This document shows, piece after piece, positions 46,069 through 54,612 of a DNA stretch of 64,000 nt. A program made the translations under genes and the position numbers. The first letter of the stretch is position 1. Each line of letters starts with the position of its first letter. The notes below the pieces were generated by a model, which was not told the origin of the DNA, did no database searches, and was given only the letters and a program-made list of their open reading frames with translations. The stretch is from Paenibacillus amylolyticus (GTDB taxonomy: Bacteria > Bacillota > Bacilli > Paenibacillales > Paenibacillaceae): positions 186,001 through 250,000 of the forward strand of contig NZ_RIAS01000001.1 of NCBI RefSeq assembly GCF_003719335.1. Reading direction: 5' to 3'.

Positions 46069-46356
46069 TTACCTGAACATGCCCCACAGCTTAATCAAAT
46101 GGAACGTATTGTTCGGATCAATCTTCTGCGCGATGACAAAATTGACAAACTGCTCTTCCTGTGCAGGTGAGAAGTTCTCATTCATAATGACTGCCGACGA
46201 TTTGATCAGCCTGCGGACCTTCGCCTTATCCTGCAAATCTGCCTTGGTCACGCCATCAATCAGCTTTTTAATCCGCTCTTTGACCGCAGGATTTTTCATC
46301 TTTAGTTTGATCCGCTCGACCAGCTGCGGACTGATTCCATATTGTTGGTAACCCAA
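46069..46356 (-). CDS. spoVIF: Stage VI sporulation protein F-like (SpoVIF)
   Basis: About 95 residues from TTG 46356, which has GGGAGG 10 bp upstream; the GTG at 46368 would overlap that site. The helical stretch VKERIKKLIDGVTKADLQDK ... KVRRLIKSSAVIMNE ... EEQFVNFVIAQKI fits the SpoVIF family, needed for spore coat assembly in B. subtilis. It is small, helical and without a signal peptide. It stands alone after recG. Family assignment is from memory of the pattern. Confidence 0.7.
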   Translation of the reverse strand: MGYQQYGISPQLVERIKLKMKNPAVKERIKKLIDGVTKADLQDKAKVRRLIKSSAVIMNENFSPAQEEQFVNFVIAQKIDPNNTFHLIKLWGMFR

Positions 46357-46635
46357 AACGTACAGCACCTCCCAAAAAATGAACTCACTTCTTATTCATA
46401 TGTCGGGAGGGCTTGGTCACTTGTCACTTTTTACAAAACATGCTTTCAAACAAATCTAGTACATCTAAATTAAGCTTTGAAGTAACACATTCAGGTTTAG
46501 CATTTACTTTACGCTTCACTTTACGATATCACGTTATGATTTCAGGTTACTCATCTCATTACGCATTCAGGCCACGTATCTCAATTACGCAACCTTACGC
46601 TTCCAAACTGCTTGTCCACATTCCACATCCAGCGC

Positions 46636-48681
46636 TTAATCTATCAGATCGCCCTTGAACACCTGCTGTTGCTGAAGAAAATCACGTAGTGGTGTATAGT
46701 CAACTGAAGTCCAGAACGTAGCATCCGCAATCAGTGCGGATACATCATCCCGCGCCTGCTCCAGTACAGCAAAATCCGCCACCATATCGGCCAGTCGGAA
46801 TTCAGGCAATCCGCTCTGTTTGGTGCCAAAGAAATCACCCGGCCCCCGGAGATCCAAATCACGCCGTGATACCTCGAATCCATCCTCGGTTTCGGTCATG
46901 ACCTTCATCCGTTCCTGCCCAACCTCTGTCTTAGGATCAGCGATCAGTACACAATAGGATGCATGCGCACCACGTCCAACGCGACCCCGGAGCTGATGCA
47001 GCTGGGACAAACCAAAACGGTCTGCGTCCATAATCACCATCAGTGTGGCGTTAGGCACATCGACCCCCACTTCTACAACCGTGGTAGACACCAGCAACTG
47101 AATGTCATTGCTGTAGAATTCGCGCATCATTTCTTCTTTTTCCGCAGCCGTCATTCGCCCATGGAGCAGTCCTACTTTGTATTTCGGGAAATTTTGCTGC
47201 ATCTGCACATGCAAATCAATCGCATTCTGCACATCCAGCTTTTCCGACTCTTCGATCAGCGGGCAAATCAGATAAGCCTGACGCCCCTGGTCTACCTCTC
47301 TCGAAATAAAACCAAGCACTCGCTCCATCATGTCATGCTTCACCCAATACGTGGATATCGGAATCCGTCCCTTCGGCCGCTCCGATATCGTCGATACCTC
47401 GATATCACCAAAAGCCGTAATCGCAAGTGTCCGGGGAATCGGCGTAGCGGTCATCGTTAATACGTCAGGATTATAGCCTTTACGTCTCAAAACGCTGCGC
47501 TGATTCACCCCGAAGCGATGCTGCTCGTCCGTAACCACAAGGCCCAGCTCCCGGAAAAAAACATCTTCCTGAATCAGGGCGTGTGTACCCACAACAATAT
47601 CCAGCATCCCCATCTGCAATGAGGCGATCAAGTCCTTACGTTTGCGCCCGTTTACACTGCCCGTTAGCAGACCCACCGTCACGCCAAAAGGCTCAAACAG
47701 CTTCTGCAAAGAGCGCATATGCTGCTCTGCCAGAATCTCAGTCGGCACCATAAGTGCTCCTTGAAAACCGGAGCGCACCGTCGTATAAAGTGCAATGGCT
47801 GCAATCACCGTTTTACCAGAACCTACGTCACCTTGCAGCAATCGATTCATCGCATAGGGTGAACGCATGTCATGTAATATTTCAAGTTCCACCTTCTTCT
47901 GCGCATCCGTCAACTCAAACGGCAGGCTACGTACAAACTCTCGAATCGTCGTATTGTCCGTCGTATGTACCATGCCATCCATTCGGTTTCGATTTAACGC
48001 ACGAAACGCCTGCATTTTAAGTTGGAACAAAAACAACTCCTCATAGACCATGCGCTGTCTGGCCCGCTGACCTTCCTGATTGTCTTGCGGACGATGAATG
48101 CCCGCAATAGCCTGCTTGCGTGGCATCAGATTATATTTTTTAATCAATGCTTGTGGCAAAATCTCGGGGATCATCTCACCGTACTGAACTAATCCCTGAT
48201 TAATCGTCTTACGCATCCACTGCTGCGTGACCTTACCCGTGACGGAATAGACAGGCTGCAGTGTACCTGAACGTCCATCCCCTTTATCCGGAAATTCCGA
48301 ATCAGATACGGTAAGCTGCATACGCTTTTGTTCCCATTTCCCTGTAAGCACAATTTCCCGGTTGGGCGTAAGCTGGTCTTTGAGAAAATGGCGGTTAAAC
48401 CACGTTGCCGTAATCATCCACTCTTCCGTCATAATCTTGCAAGTCAGACGAGACTTTTTGCCGTAACGTTGCAACACTGGAACACCCATAACCTGACCTT
48501 GCACCGTGATTTTGTCTCCGTCCTTCACCTCGCTAAGCGAACGCAGACGATAATCTTCATAACGAAACGGATAATACTCCAGCAAGTCTTTCACACTAGA
48601 GATGCCAAAGGCGTGAAGCTCTCCCTCTTTGAGAGCACTCACGCCGTTAATTTGCTTGACTGATATTTCTTCCAAATTCAT
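46636..48681 (-). CDS. recG: ATP-dependent DNA helicase RecG
   Basis: 681 residues from ATG 48681, the usual RecG length; the open frame to 48759 is rejected because GAGGG lies before the inner ATG. N-terminal wedge/OB domain (KITVQGQVMGVPVL), then superfamily 2 helicase motifs: LLQGDVGSGKTVIAA (Walker A), VVTDEQHRFG (DEQH box), MTATPIPRTL, STTVVEVGVDVPNA and QLRGRVGRG. It remodels stalled forks and branched DNA. It follows degV by 10 bp, and the block yloV-degV-recG is shared with other Paenibacillus-like genomes as far as I recall. Confidence 0.97.
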   Translation of the reverse strand: MNLEEISVKQINGVSALKEGELHAFGISSVKDLLEYYPFRYEDYRLRSLSEVKDGDKITVQGQVMGVPVLQRYGKKSRLTCKIMTEEWMITATWFNRHFLKDQLTPNREIVLTGKWEQKRMQLTVSDSEFPDKGDGRSGTLQPVYSVTGKVTQQWMRKTINQGLVQYGEMIPEILPQALIKKYNLMPRKQAIAGIHRPQDNQEGQRARQRMVYEELFLFQLKMQAFRALNRNRMDGMVHTTDNTTIREFVRSLPFELTDAQKKVELEILHDMRSPYAMNRLLQGDVGSGKTVIAAIALYTTVRSGFQGALMVPTEILAEQHMRSLQKLFEPFGVTVGLLTGSVNGRKRKDLIASLQMGMLDIVVGTHALIQEDVFFRELGLVVTDEQHRFGVNQRSVLRRKGYNPDVLTMTATPIPRTLAITAFGDIEVSTISERPKGRIPISTYWVKHDMMERVLGFISREVDQGRQAYLICPLIEESEKLDVQNAIDLHVQMQQNFPKYKVGLLHGRMTAAEKEEMMREFYSNDIQLLVSTTVVEVGVDVPNATLMVIMDADRFGLSQLHQLRGRVGRGAHASYCVLIADPKTEVGQERMKVMTETEDGFEVSRRDLDLRGPGDFFGTKQSGLPEFRLADMVADFAVLEQARDDVSALIADATFWTSVDYTPLRDFLQQQQVFKGDLID

Positions 48682-48691
48682 ATCTAATCCC

Positions 48692-49555
48692 TCATTCCGG
48701 AACAGGCCACATAAAGATAGCAATAACACCGGGTCCGACATGACTACCGATAACGGCACCGATATTCGTATAAATCACTTCATTCAGTGTAAAATGACCT
48801 CGCAACTGTTCCGCACAAGCCACTGCTGACGCGGGATCGGCCGTATGACCTACAGCCAGGTTGACTCGCTTCCCAGCCAGATCCTTCTGAAACAGTTCAA
48901 TAATACGTGCCATGGCCTTTTTATGACCTCTGACTTTCTCTACGGCGTAGATTACGCCTTCTTCATCGATAGATAGGATCGGTTTGATGTTTAGCAGCGT
49001 TCCCAAGATCGCTGAGGCCTTGCCAATCCGTCCGCCTTTCTGCAAATACTCCAGCGTATCCACCAGAAAAAACAGCTTGCGGGACTGCTGCATCGCCTGA
49101 GCGGCAGCTGCAATCTCCGCTACAGACTTGCCTTGTTCTGCAAGCTCGGCAGCATGCACAACCATTAAACCATACCCGTAGGAAGCCGATTTTGAATCAA
49201 TGACCGTAAGATCGGCTTCGCGTTCCAGAAGCGACTTGCCGAGCATCGCCGATTGATACGTACCACTCATGCCTGAAGACAAGTGTATAGATACGATAGG
49301 TCTGTCCGGGTTTTCGTCCAGCAAACGCTGGTACACGTTCATAAAATCGGTAGGAGAAGGCTGTGAAGTGGTAGGCAGGACTGCGCTCTGCCTTAACTTG
49401 TCGTAAAACTGCTCCGACGTCAGCTCCACTCCATCCGCATAGTTTTCTTCCCCGAACAACACACGCAAGGGAACCACATGTATACCGTATTTACGAACCA
49501 GTTCCTCAGGAATATCCGCCGTACTGTCCGTTACAATCGCAACCTTGTGGCTCAC
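48692..49555 (-). CDS. DegV family fatty-acid-binding protein
   Basis: 287 residues. DegV fold with the opening VAIVTDSTADIPEE, the ligand-site strands PTTSQPSPTDF and IHLSSGMSGTYQSA, and GGRIGKASAILG. DegV/FakB proteins bind a fatty acid and present it to the FakA kinase. The FakA-like YloV gene lies directly upstream on the same strand, which supports that partnership. No ribosome binding site oddity. Confidence 0.93.
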   Translation of the reverse strand: MSHKVAIVTDSTADIPEELVRKYGIHVVPLRVLFGEENYADGVELTSEQFYDKLRQSAVLPTTSQPSPTDFMNVYQRLLDENPDRPIVSIHLSSGMSGTYQSAMLGKSLLEREADLTVIDSKSASYGYGLMVVHAAELAEQGKSVAEIAAAAQAMQQSRKLFFLVDTLEYLQKGGRIGKASAILGTLLNIKPILSIDEEGVIYAVEKVRGHKKAMARIIELFQKDLAGKRVNLAVGHTADPASAVACAEQLRGHFTLNEVIYTNIGAVIGSHVGPGVIAIFMWPVPE

Positions 49556-49656
49556 AGGCTCTCCTCCTCTTCACATCAAGTGCTATCGTGCTTGTTTAAC
49601 AAGTCATTCGTTCAGCGTCTAGAATCGATAGTGATTGGCTTGTGAAACAACCGCAA

Positions 49657-51456
49657 TTAGGACTCTACCGAGAACAGATAATAGTAAACCGGCTGTCCTC
49701 CCTGATGTACCTCGACTTCAGCATCAGGATACTGTTCTTCCAACCAGGATACAAGAGAAGCCGTAATTTCAGCGTCAGCCTCTTCTCCTTCAAGAACCGT
49801 TACCACTTCATCGCCGCTCTCCATCATCTGTCCAAGCAGACCCTCACAAGCATGAAGCATGCTCTCATCTGTCGCAACAATTTTGGAGTTATAAATACCG
49901 ATATAATTACCCGCTTTGATATCCAGTTCATCATACTGTGTATCCCGAACGGCATGTGTCACTTGTCCAGACTGCACCCGGCTAATGGCTTCCAGCATCT
50001 GTTCACGATTCGTTTCTGCAGACTCATCCTCCTGGAAAGCAAATGCCGCTGCCATCCCTTGTGGAATGGTCTTGCTTGGAATAACCGTAATCCGGCGCTC
50101 ATTCTCCAGCAATTCACGAGCCTGTTCTGCTGCAAGCACGATGTTGGAGTTATTCGGCAAAATAAAGATTTGATCCGCCGCAATCGAACGAACGGCTTTT
50201 ACAAAATCTTCTGTGCTTGGGTTCATCGTCTGACCACCAGACATCACCACATCTACACCCAGACTTTTGAAAATTTCCGCAATGCCGTCACCGGAAGAAA
50301 CCGCAATAAAGCCATAAGGTGCCATTTCATCAGCCGGAAGCACCGCTTCTTCCAATGTGCTTGTCTTCTCTTGCGGAATTTCAGCAAAGAGATCAGGTGA
50401 AGCTGCGATATCCATGCCCGCGCTCAGCAGGTCCCGGTGCTGTTCACGCATATTCAGAATATGAATTTGTGTAATCTCTCCATATTTCAAAGCCAGATTC
50501 AATACATCACCAGGTGTCTTGGAATGCACATGAACCTTGATCACTTCATCGTCTGCAATGATGATGATCGAATCTCCATTTTTTGACAACGCTTTCCGGA
50601 ACAACTCTTCATCAAATGCTGCTCCTGCATTCTCGCCAAGCTCACGATTGATGAAAAACTCCATGTCGTACAGGAATTCAATATCTTCTGTTTCCAATCT
50701 GGCCTGAGCTGATAAGGGCATCTCAGGCGTAATTACCTGTGCTGCCTTCGTTGCAACTGGTTCTATTGCAGGCGTTTTCACCGTTGCCGCTACTGAAGAA
50801 GCAGACTCCTTTTGCATGGAGACAAGTGAACTACCGTCCGTTTTCAATAGCACTTCCATAAATCCTTCGTAAATATATACAAGACCCTGACCACCCGAAT
50901 CCACCACACCAACCTGCTTTAAAACAGGCAGCATCTCTGGAGTCATCGCCAGTGCTTCTTTTGCTTTTAATAGAACTTCATTCATTAATTCAGTGATATC
51001 ATTCGTCCGTCTTGCATAGTAGCTGGCATGTTTAGCCGCTTCTTTCGCTACGGTAAGAATGGTTCCCTCCACAGGTTTAACTACAGCTTTGTATGCTGCG
51101 TCAACACCATTTTGCAGGGCGGCTGCGAATTGAATCGTATTCAATTCTTCATAAGGAGCTGCTGAACGGCTGAATCCACGGAACAACTGGGATAAAATAA
51201 CCCCTGAATTTCCGCGCGCACCCATAAGCAAGCCCTTGGATAATATTGCAGCAGCTTCTCCGATGGAAGCAGAACTCTTTCTTTTGATCTCTGCAACACC
51301 AGCAGTCATTGTCAAATTCATATTTGTTCCCGTGTCACCATCCGGCACAGGGAAAACATTCAGGGAATTGACATGTTCTGCGTGCTGCCCTAGTTGTTCC
51401 GCTCCGGCGAGAACCATTGCGGTGAAATCTGTTCCATTTAAAGAACGTATACTCAA
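49657..51456 (-). CDS. DAK2-domain fatty acid kinase FakA-like (YloV)
   Basis: 599 residues from TTG 51456, which has AAGGGG 9 bp upstream and gives the family N-terminus SIRSLNGTDFTAMVLAGA; the open frame from 51492 is an upstream run-on. DhaL/DAK2 domain with LNVFPVPDGDTGTNM and GARGNSGVILSQL (ATP and Mg binding), then a middle linker and the DegV-like C-terminal domain (DVVMSGGQTMNPSTEDF). FakA phosphorylates FakB-bound fatty acids for phospholipid synthesis. An Asp23/Gls24 gene usually precedes yloV in Bacillales, but none is present here. Confidence 0.92.
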   Translation of the reverse strand: MSIRSLNGTDFTAMVLAGAEQLGQHAEHVNSLNVFPVPDGDTGTNMNLTMTAGVAEIKRKSSASIGEAAAILSKGLLMGARGNSGVILSQLFRGFSRSAAPYEELNTIQFAAALQNGVDAAYKAVVKPVEGTILTVAKEAAKHASYYARRTNDITELMNEVLLKAKEALAMTPEMLPVLKQVGVVDSGGQGLVYIYEGFMEVLLKTDGSSLVSMQKESASSVAATVKTPAIEPVATKAAQVITPEMPLSAQARLETEDIEFLYDMEFFINRELGENAGAAFDEELFRKALSKNGDSIIIIADDEVIKVHVHSKTPGDVLNLALKYGEITQIHILNMREQHRDLLSAGMDIAASPDLFAEIPQEKTSTLEEAVLPADEMAPYGFIAVSSGDGIAEIFKSLGVDVVMSGGQTMNPSTEDFVKAVRSIAADQIFILPNNSNIVLAAEQARELLENERRITVIPSKTIPQGMAAAFAFQEDESAETNREQMLEAISRVQSGQVTHAVRDTQYDELDIKAGNYIGIYNSKIVATDESMLHACEGLLGQMMESGDEVVTVLEGEEADAEITASLVSWLEEQYPDAEVEVHQGGQPVYYYLFSVES

Positions 51457-51883
51457 GTGAGAATTCCCCTTCCTAGCTTGATACACGAACAACTTGCACC
51501 AAGAATCAATTTGGTCTGTTCATGCGCTAACGCGGCTGCGTTATTCTTCGTCCATACCTTGTCCGGCACAGGCATACAATACAACATGTCAGCCGGATTA
51601 ACGGTCTGGGCGGCCGGGCTACCAATTCCTGCATTCTCTGCAACCCGTTGTGAGGGCATAGGGATATGCACCGGTATCAGAAGCCGACATGAATGCCGCA
51701 TGGAGACTGGTGCCAATGATGGAATGCCGCATCTCACAGCGTTGCCAAAAAAGCAAACCTCCAACCTCTACGTACGGTTTTTTCTCCGGCTTCCCGCGGC
51801 AACAGCCTGTTCATGGCTGTACTATGGACTATTCAACATTGTACTATATTAGACAAGAGAAATAAATAAAGTTTTTGGATCAG
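51457..51883. other. Gap upstream of yloV, no gene recognised
   Basis: 427 bp between the yloV start and the rpmB promoter. Open frames on both strands look like chance. The Asp23/Gls24 gene expected here from Bacillus order is absent. Confidence 0.5.
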
Positions 51884-51913
51884 TTGACGAAGCTTTTTTG
51901 ATTATGATATTAT
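51884..51913 (+). promoter_or_regulatory. SigA-type promoter of rpmB
   Basis: -35 TTGACG (51884-51889), 18-bp spacer, -10 TATTAT (51908-51913). The ~170-bp leader to rpmB holds two small hairpins, CCGGC/GCCGG (51955-51967) and CCTGGTC/GATCAGG (51994-52012). Confidence 0.65.
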
Positions 51914-52091
51914 ATTTAAGTATTGTTTTATGCAGGTTAAGTAATGGAAATGATCCGGCCACGCCGGCTTGAACAACCCATTAGCTACTGAAGCCTGGTC
52001 TTTAGGATCAGGAAAGAACAATTAAGTCCTTATGGAATGACGTTTGTCTCTCCCAAAGGCACTGGTTATTTTAGGATAGGAGGTGTAATCT

Positions 52092-52280
52092 ATGTCTCGC
52101 AAATGTTATGTGACAGGTAAGAAACCGGGCACCGGTAACCACGTATCCCACGCTAACAACCGTAACCGTCGTTCTTGGGGCGTAAACGTTCAGAAGGTTC
52201 GTATTCTCGTGAACGGCAAACCAAAACGTGTATACGTAAGCACCCGTGCACTGAAAGCCGGTAAAGTGACTCGCGTATAA
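52092..52280 (+). CDS. rpmB: 50S ribosomal protein L28
   Basis: 62 residues, normal for bL28: [20 protein letters not shown], then [20 protein letters not shown]. Only one Cys, so this is the zinc-free form. AGGAGGTG lies 8 bp before the ATG. It is transcribed opposite to its neighbours from its own promoter and ends in a strong terminator. Confidence 0.98.
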   Translation: MSRKCYVTGKKPGTGNHVSHANNRNRRSWGVNVQKVRILVNGKPKRVYVSTRALKAGKVTRV

Positions 52281-52306
52281 TCACGCAAAGCTACTATAAA
52301 TCGGGT

Positions 52307-52345
52307 AAGCAAAAAGCACCTTGTTCCTTGCAGGTGCTTTTTTGG
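52307..52345. terminator. Bidirectional terminator between rpmB and spoVM
   Basis: AAAAAGCACCT ... AGGTGCTTTTTT, a strong stem with T-runs on both strands. It can end rpmB and spoVM, which are convergent. Confidence 0.9.
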
Positions 52346-52471
52346 TGTTCAAAAAAAGCACATGTCCCACACACAGGAATGGCCGCCGCATGGCACATCA
52401 TACAGATCTGGTTCTCCAGATGAGCGTGGAGCCAAAACGGCGGTATTCGACTAACTGTGCTGTTAATCAGA

Positions 52472-52552
52472 TCAGTTCTTTTGAAACGTATTCAGGATCG
52501 CCTTTACAAACCCTCCCAAAAACTTCGGCAGTTTGAATGTGTAAAATTTCAT
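52472..52552 (-). CDS. spoVM: Stage V sporulation protein M, SpoVM
   Basis: A 26-residue gene, too short for usual ORF cut-offs. It reads MKFYTFKLPKFLGGFVKAIL and ends NTFQKN, closely matching B. subtilis SpoVM. GGAGGG lies 7 bp before the ATG. SpoVM is an amphipathic helix that recognises the curved forespore membrane and recruits SpoIVA for coat assembly. Its place between rpe and rpmB is the conserved Bacillales position. A terminator at 52625-52659 separates it from the upstream gene, so it should have its own promoter, probably sporulation-specific; I could not define one. Confidence 0.95.
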   Translation of the reverse strand: MKFYTFKLPKFLGGFVKAILNTFQKN

Positions 52553-52624
52553 ACTTCACCCTCCCCATCATGCTCATGCATCCGCCGTATCCTATGCTTC
52601 AGGCCTTTTTCACCCAAACACGAC

Positions 52625-52659
52625 AAAAAAGGCTACATGAGAAACCTGCTCATGTAACC
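52625..52659 (-). terminator. Terminator of the rpe operon end
   Basis: Minus-strand stem GGTTACATGAG/CTCATGTAGCC with a 7-nt loop and TTTTTTG after it. It lies after the 52718-52969 gene and before spoVM. Confidence 0.8.
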
Positions 52660-52717
52660 ATATTTATGCGGAACCTGCTGTCCCTATTCCACAATGACAA
52701 GCCTGAGATCAGCCCAT

Positions 52718-52969
52718 TTACGTTTGAGTAGGGATGTACTGATAAACAGCGATCATAAAAACACTCATGAGATAATACAGTATGCTGAAAATGACAAAAG
52801 TAATCCGATGTCCCTTCCGATCAAACTTTCGGAAATACATGATAACTACAGCAACCCCAATTAACGACGTGAGCGCATTGAATGGAGCCTGGAGAACTGA
52901 AAACAGTGCAAGCACCAGGCCCGTAATCATGCTCCCCGCCATTGTCAGCAACGTCTCTTTGAAAGTCAT
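52718..52969 (-). CDS. Small three-helix membrane protein, unknown
   Basis: 83 residues with three hydrophobic segments (about 8-28, 30-47 and 57-77). It begins 3 bp before the rpe stop on the same strand and is followed by a terminator, so it is the last gene of the prkC-rsgA-rpe operon. B. subtilis has thiN (yloS) at this position, but this protein has no similarity that I can see. Function unknown. Confidence 0.75.
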   Translation of the reverse strand: MTFKETLLTMAGSMITGLVLALFSVLQAPFNALTSLIGVAVVIMYFRKFDRKGHRITFVIFSILYYLMSVFMIAVYQYIPTQT

Positions 52970-52972
52970 GAA

Positions 52973-53632
52973 TTAACCCTCGTAACTGCTACGAATCTCG
53001 GCAATTGCAGCGGCGCGGTCTTCTCGTCCGAATACAGCACTGCCCGCGACCAGAACGTCGGCGCCTGCTTCCACAACGAGTGGAGCTGTATCTGCAGCAA
53101 TACCGCCGTCTACCTCGATATGTACGTCATGACGCCCTCTCTCGTTCAGCCATGTGCGAATTTGCCTGATTTTGTTCATCGTACCGGAAATAAATGCTTG
53201 TCCGCCAAAACCAGGATTCACAGTCATGACAAGAACCATATCTACATCATCCAATACTTCCTGAATGGCACTTGCTGGAGTGCCAGGATTAAGAGCAACC
53301 CCGGCCATAATTCCCTGCTCTTTAATGAGATGAATGACACGGTGCAGATGCACGCACGCCTCAGCATGAACTGTAATCACCGCTGCGCCGGCTTTAGCGA
53401 ACTCTTCCACGTACCGTTCCGGATTCTCAATCATCAGATGAACGTCAAGCGGCAGCGTTGTATGAGGTGCAATGGCCTTTACAATAGCAGGACCGAGTGT
53501 AATATTAGGGACGAAGTGCCCGTCCATAACGTCAACATGAATCCAATCTCCACCTGCCGCTTGTGCTTCGGCAACCTCTGCACCCAGCTTGGCAAAGTCA
53601 GCTGATAATATCGATGGGGCAATTTTAATCAT
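52973..53632 (-). CDS. rpe: Ribulose-phosphate 3-epimerase
   Basis: 219 residues, a normal-length TIM barrel. Seen: IAPSILSADFAKLG, the metal-binding WIHVDVMDGHFVPN, LDVHLMIENP, MTVNPGFGGQ and HIEVDGGI. It interconverts ribulose 5-phosphate and xylulose 5-phosphate in the pentose phosphate pathway. It starts directly after the rsgA stop, in the conserved rsgA-rpe order. Confidence 0.97.
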   Translation of the reverse strand: MIKIAPSILSADFAKLGAEVAEAQAAGGDWIHVDVMDGHFVPNITLGPAIVKAIAPHTTLPLDVHLMIENPERYVEEFAKAGAAVITVHAEACVHLHRVIHLIKEQGIMAGVALNPGTPASAIQEVLDDVDMVLVMTVNPGFGGQAFISGTMNKIRQIRTWLNERGRHDVHIEVDGGIAADTAPLVVEAGADVLVAGSAVFGREDRAAAIAEIRSSYEG

Positions 53633-53633
53633 A

Positions 53634-54551
53634 TTAATACCTCCGCTTTTTATCTTTCATTTCAGTCAGAAACTGCTCATAATGCTGATATCGACTTTCA
53701 GAGATCAGACCTTCCTCCTTGGCCGCCAGCACCTTGCAGCCTGGTTCATGCGTATGCGTACATCCACGGAACTTGCACTGGTCAGCAAACTGGGCAAACT
53801 CACGGAAGCAAGTGGATAATTCCTCCACGCCAATCTCCAAAAAGTCCAGCTGGCTGAATCCTGGTGTATCCGCGACAAATCCGCCATTATCGAGTGGAAT
53901 GAGTTCCACATGTCTGGTTGTATGTTTCCCGCGCCCAAGACGCATGCTGATTGCACTCGTCTCCAGGGTAAGTCCTGGCATCAGTGCGTTTAGCATGGAA
54001 GACTTGCCAACACCGGATTGACCAGAGAATACGCTGATCTTGCCCGCGAGGCGTTCTCTGAGCAACTCACTGCCTTCTCCAGTTCGAGAACTGGTCGATA
54101 TTACCTCATAACCAATCTGCTCATACATCGCCTTCACTTCAGCCACGATGTCACGGTCCTCAGCTTCTGGATCAATCAGATCCTGTTTCGTCAGCACGAT
54201 AAGGGCATCAAGTCCAGCCTGCTCGATGTGCACGAGAAACTTATCCAGCAGATTCAGATTCATATCAGGCTCTTTGACCGAAAACAGCAGAACAGCCAAG
54301 CTTACGTTTGCCACCGGCGGACGAATTAACTCGGTCTCTCGCTTGTGGATCTCATCAACGGTTCCTTCTCCATTCTCCGTGAGCATGTAACTCACACGAT
54401 CGCCAACAAGCGGAGAAGTACCTCTTTTCCGAAAAATGCCTCTGGCTCTGCATTGAACGGCGGAACCTTCAACCGAAGGAACCCCGTTGTCTTCCACTGG
54501 CATGACATAGTAGTAACCACTTAATGCTTTAACGATGATACCTTCTGGCAC
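53634..54551 (-). CDS. rsgA: Ribosome small subunit-dependent GTPase A
   Basis: 305 residues. N-terminal OB domain, then a circularly permuted GTPase with VLTKQDLID (G4), FSGQSGVGKSSMLNAL (G1/P-loop), GKHTTRH (G2) and DTPGFSQ (G3). A C-terminal zinc finger follows (CxxxxCxHxxEPGC type). It helps late maturation of the 30S subunit. Start is a GTG with GGAGGG about 10 bp upstream. It lies between prkC and rpe, the standard order. Confidence 0.96.
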   Translation of the reverse strand: MPEGIIVKALSGYYYVMPVEDNGVPSVEGSAVQCRARGIFRKRGTSPLVGDRVSYMLTENGEGTVDEIHKRETELIRPPVANVSLAVLLFSVKEPDMNLNLLDKFLVHIEQAGLDALIVLTKQDLIDPEAEDRDIVAEVKAMYEQIGYEVISTSSRTGEGSELLRERLAGKISVFSGQSGVGKSSMLNALMPGLTLETSAISMRLGRGKHTTRHVELIPLDNGGFVADTPGFSQLDFLEIGVEELSTCFREFAQFADQCKFRGCTHTHEPGCKVLAAKEEGLISESRYQHYEQFLTEMKDKKRRY

Positions 54552-54612
54552 AGCTCCGTCGCCCTCCTTCAGATTAAATTATATTCTTTCCTTACGCCAG
54601 CATAAGCCGTCC

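Noticed and set aside
51453-51764. Minus-strand open frame of 103 codons ending on the yloV start
   Set aside because: The stop overlaps the TTG of yloV, which looks like coupling, but composition is not protein-like and it shows no resemblance to Asp23, the expected gene. Treated as chance.
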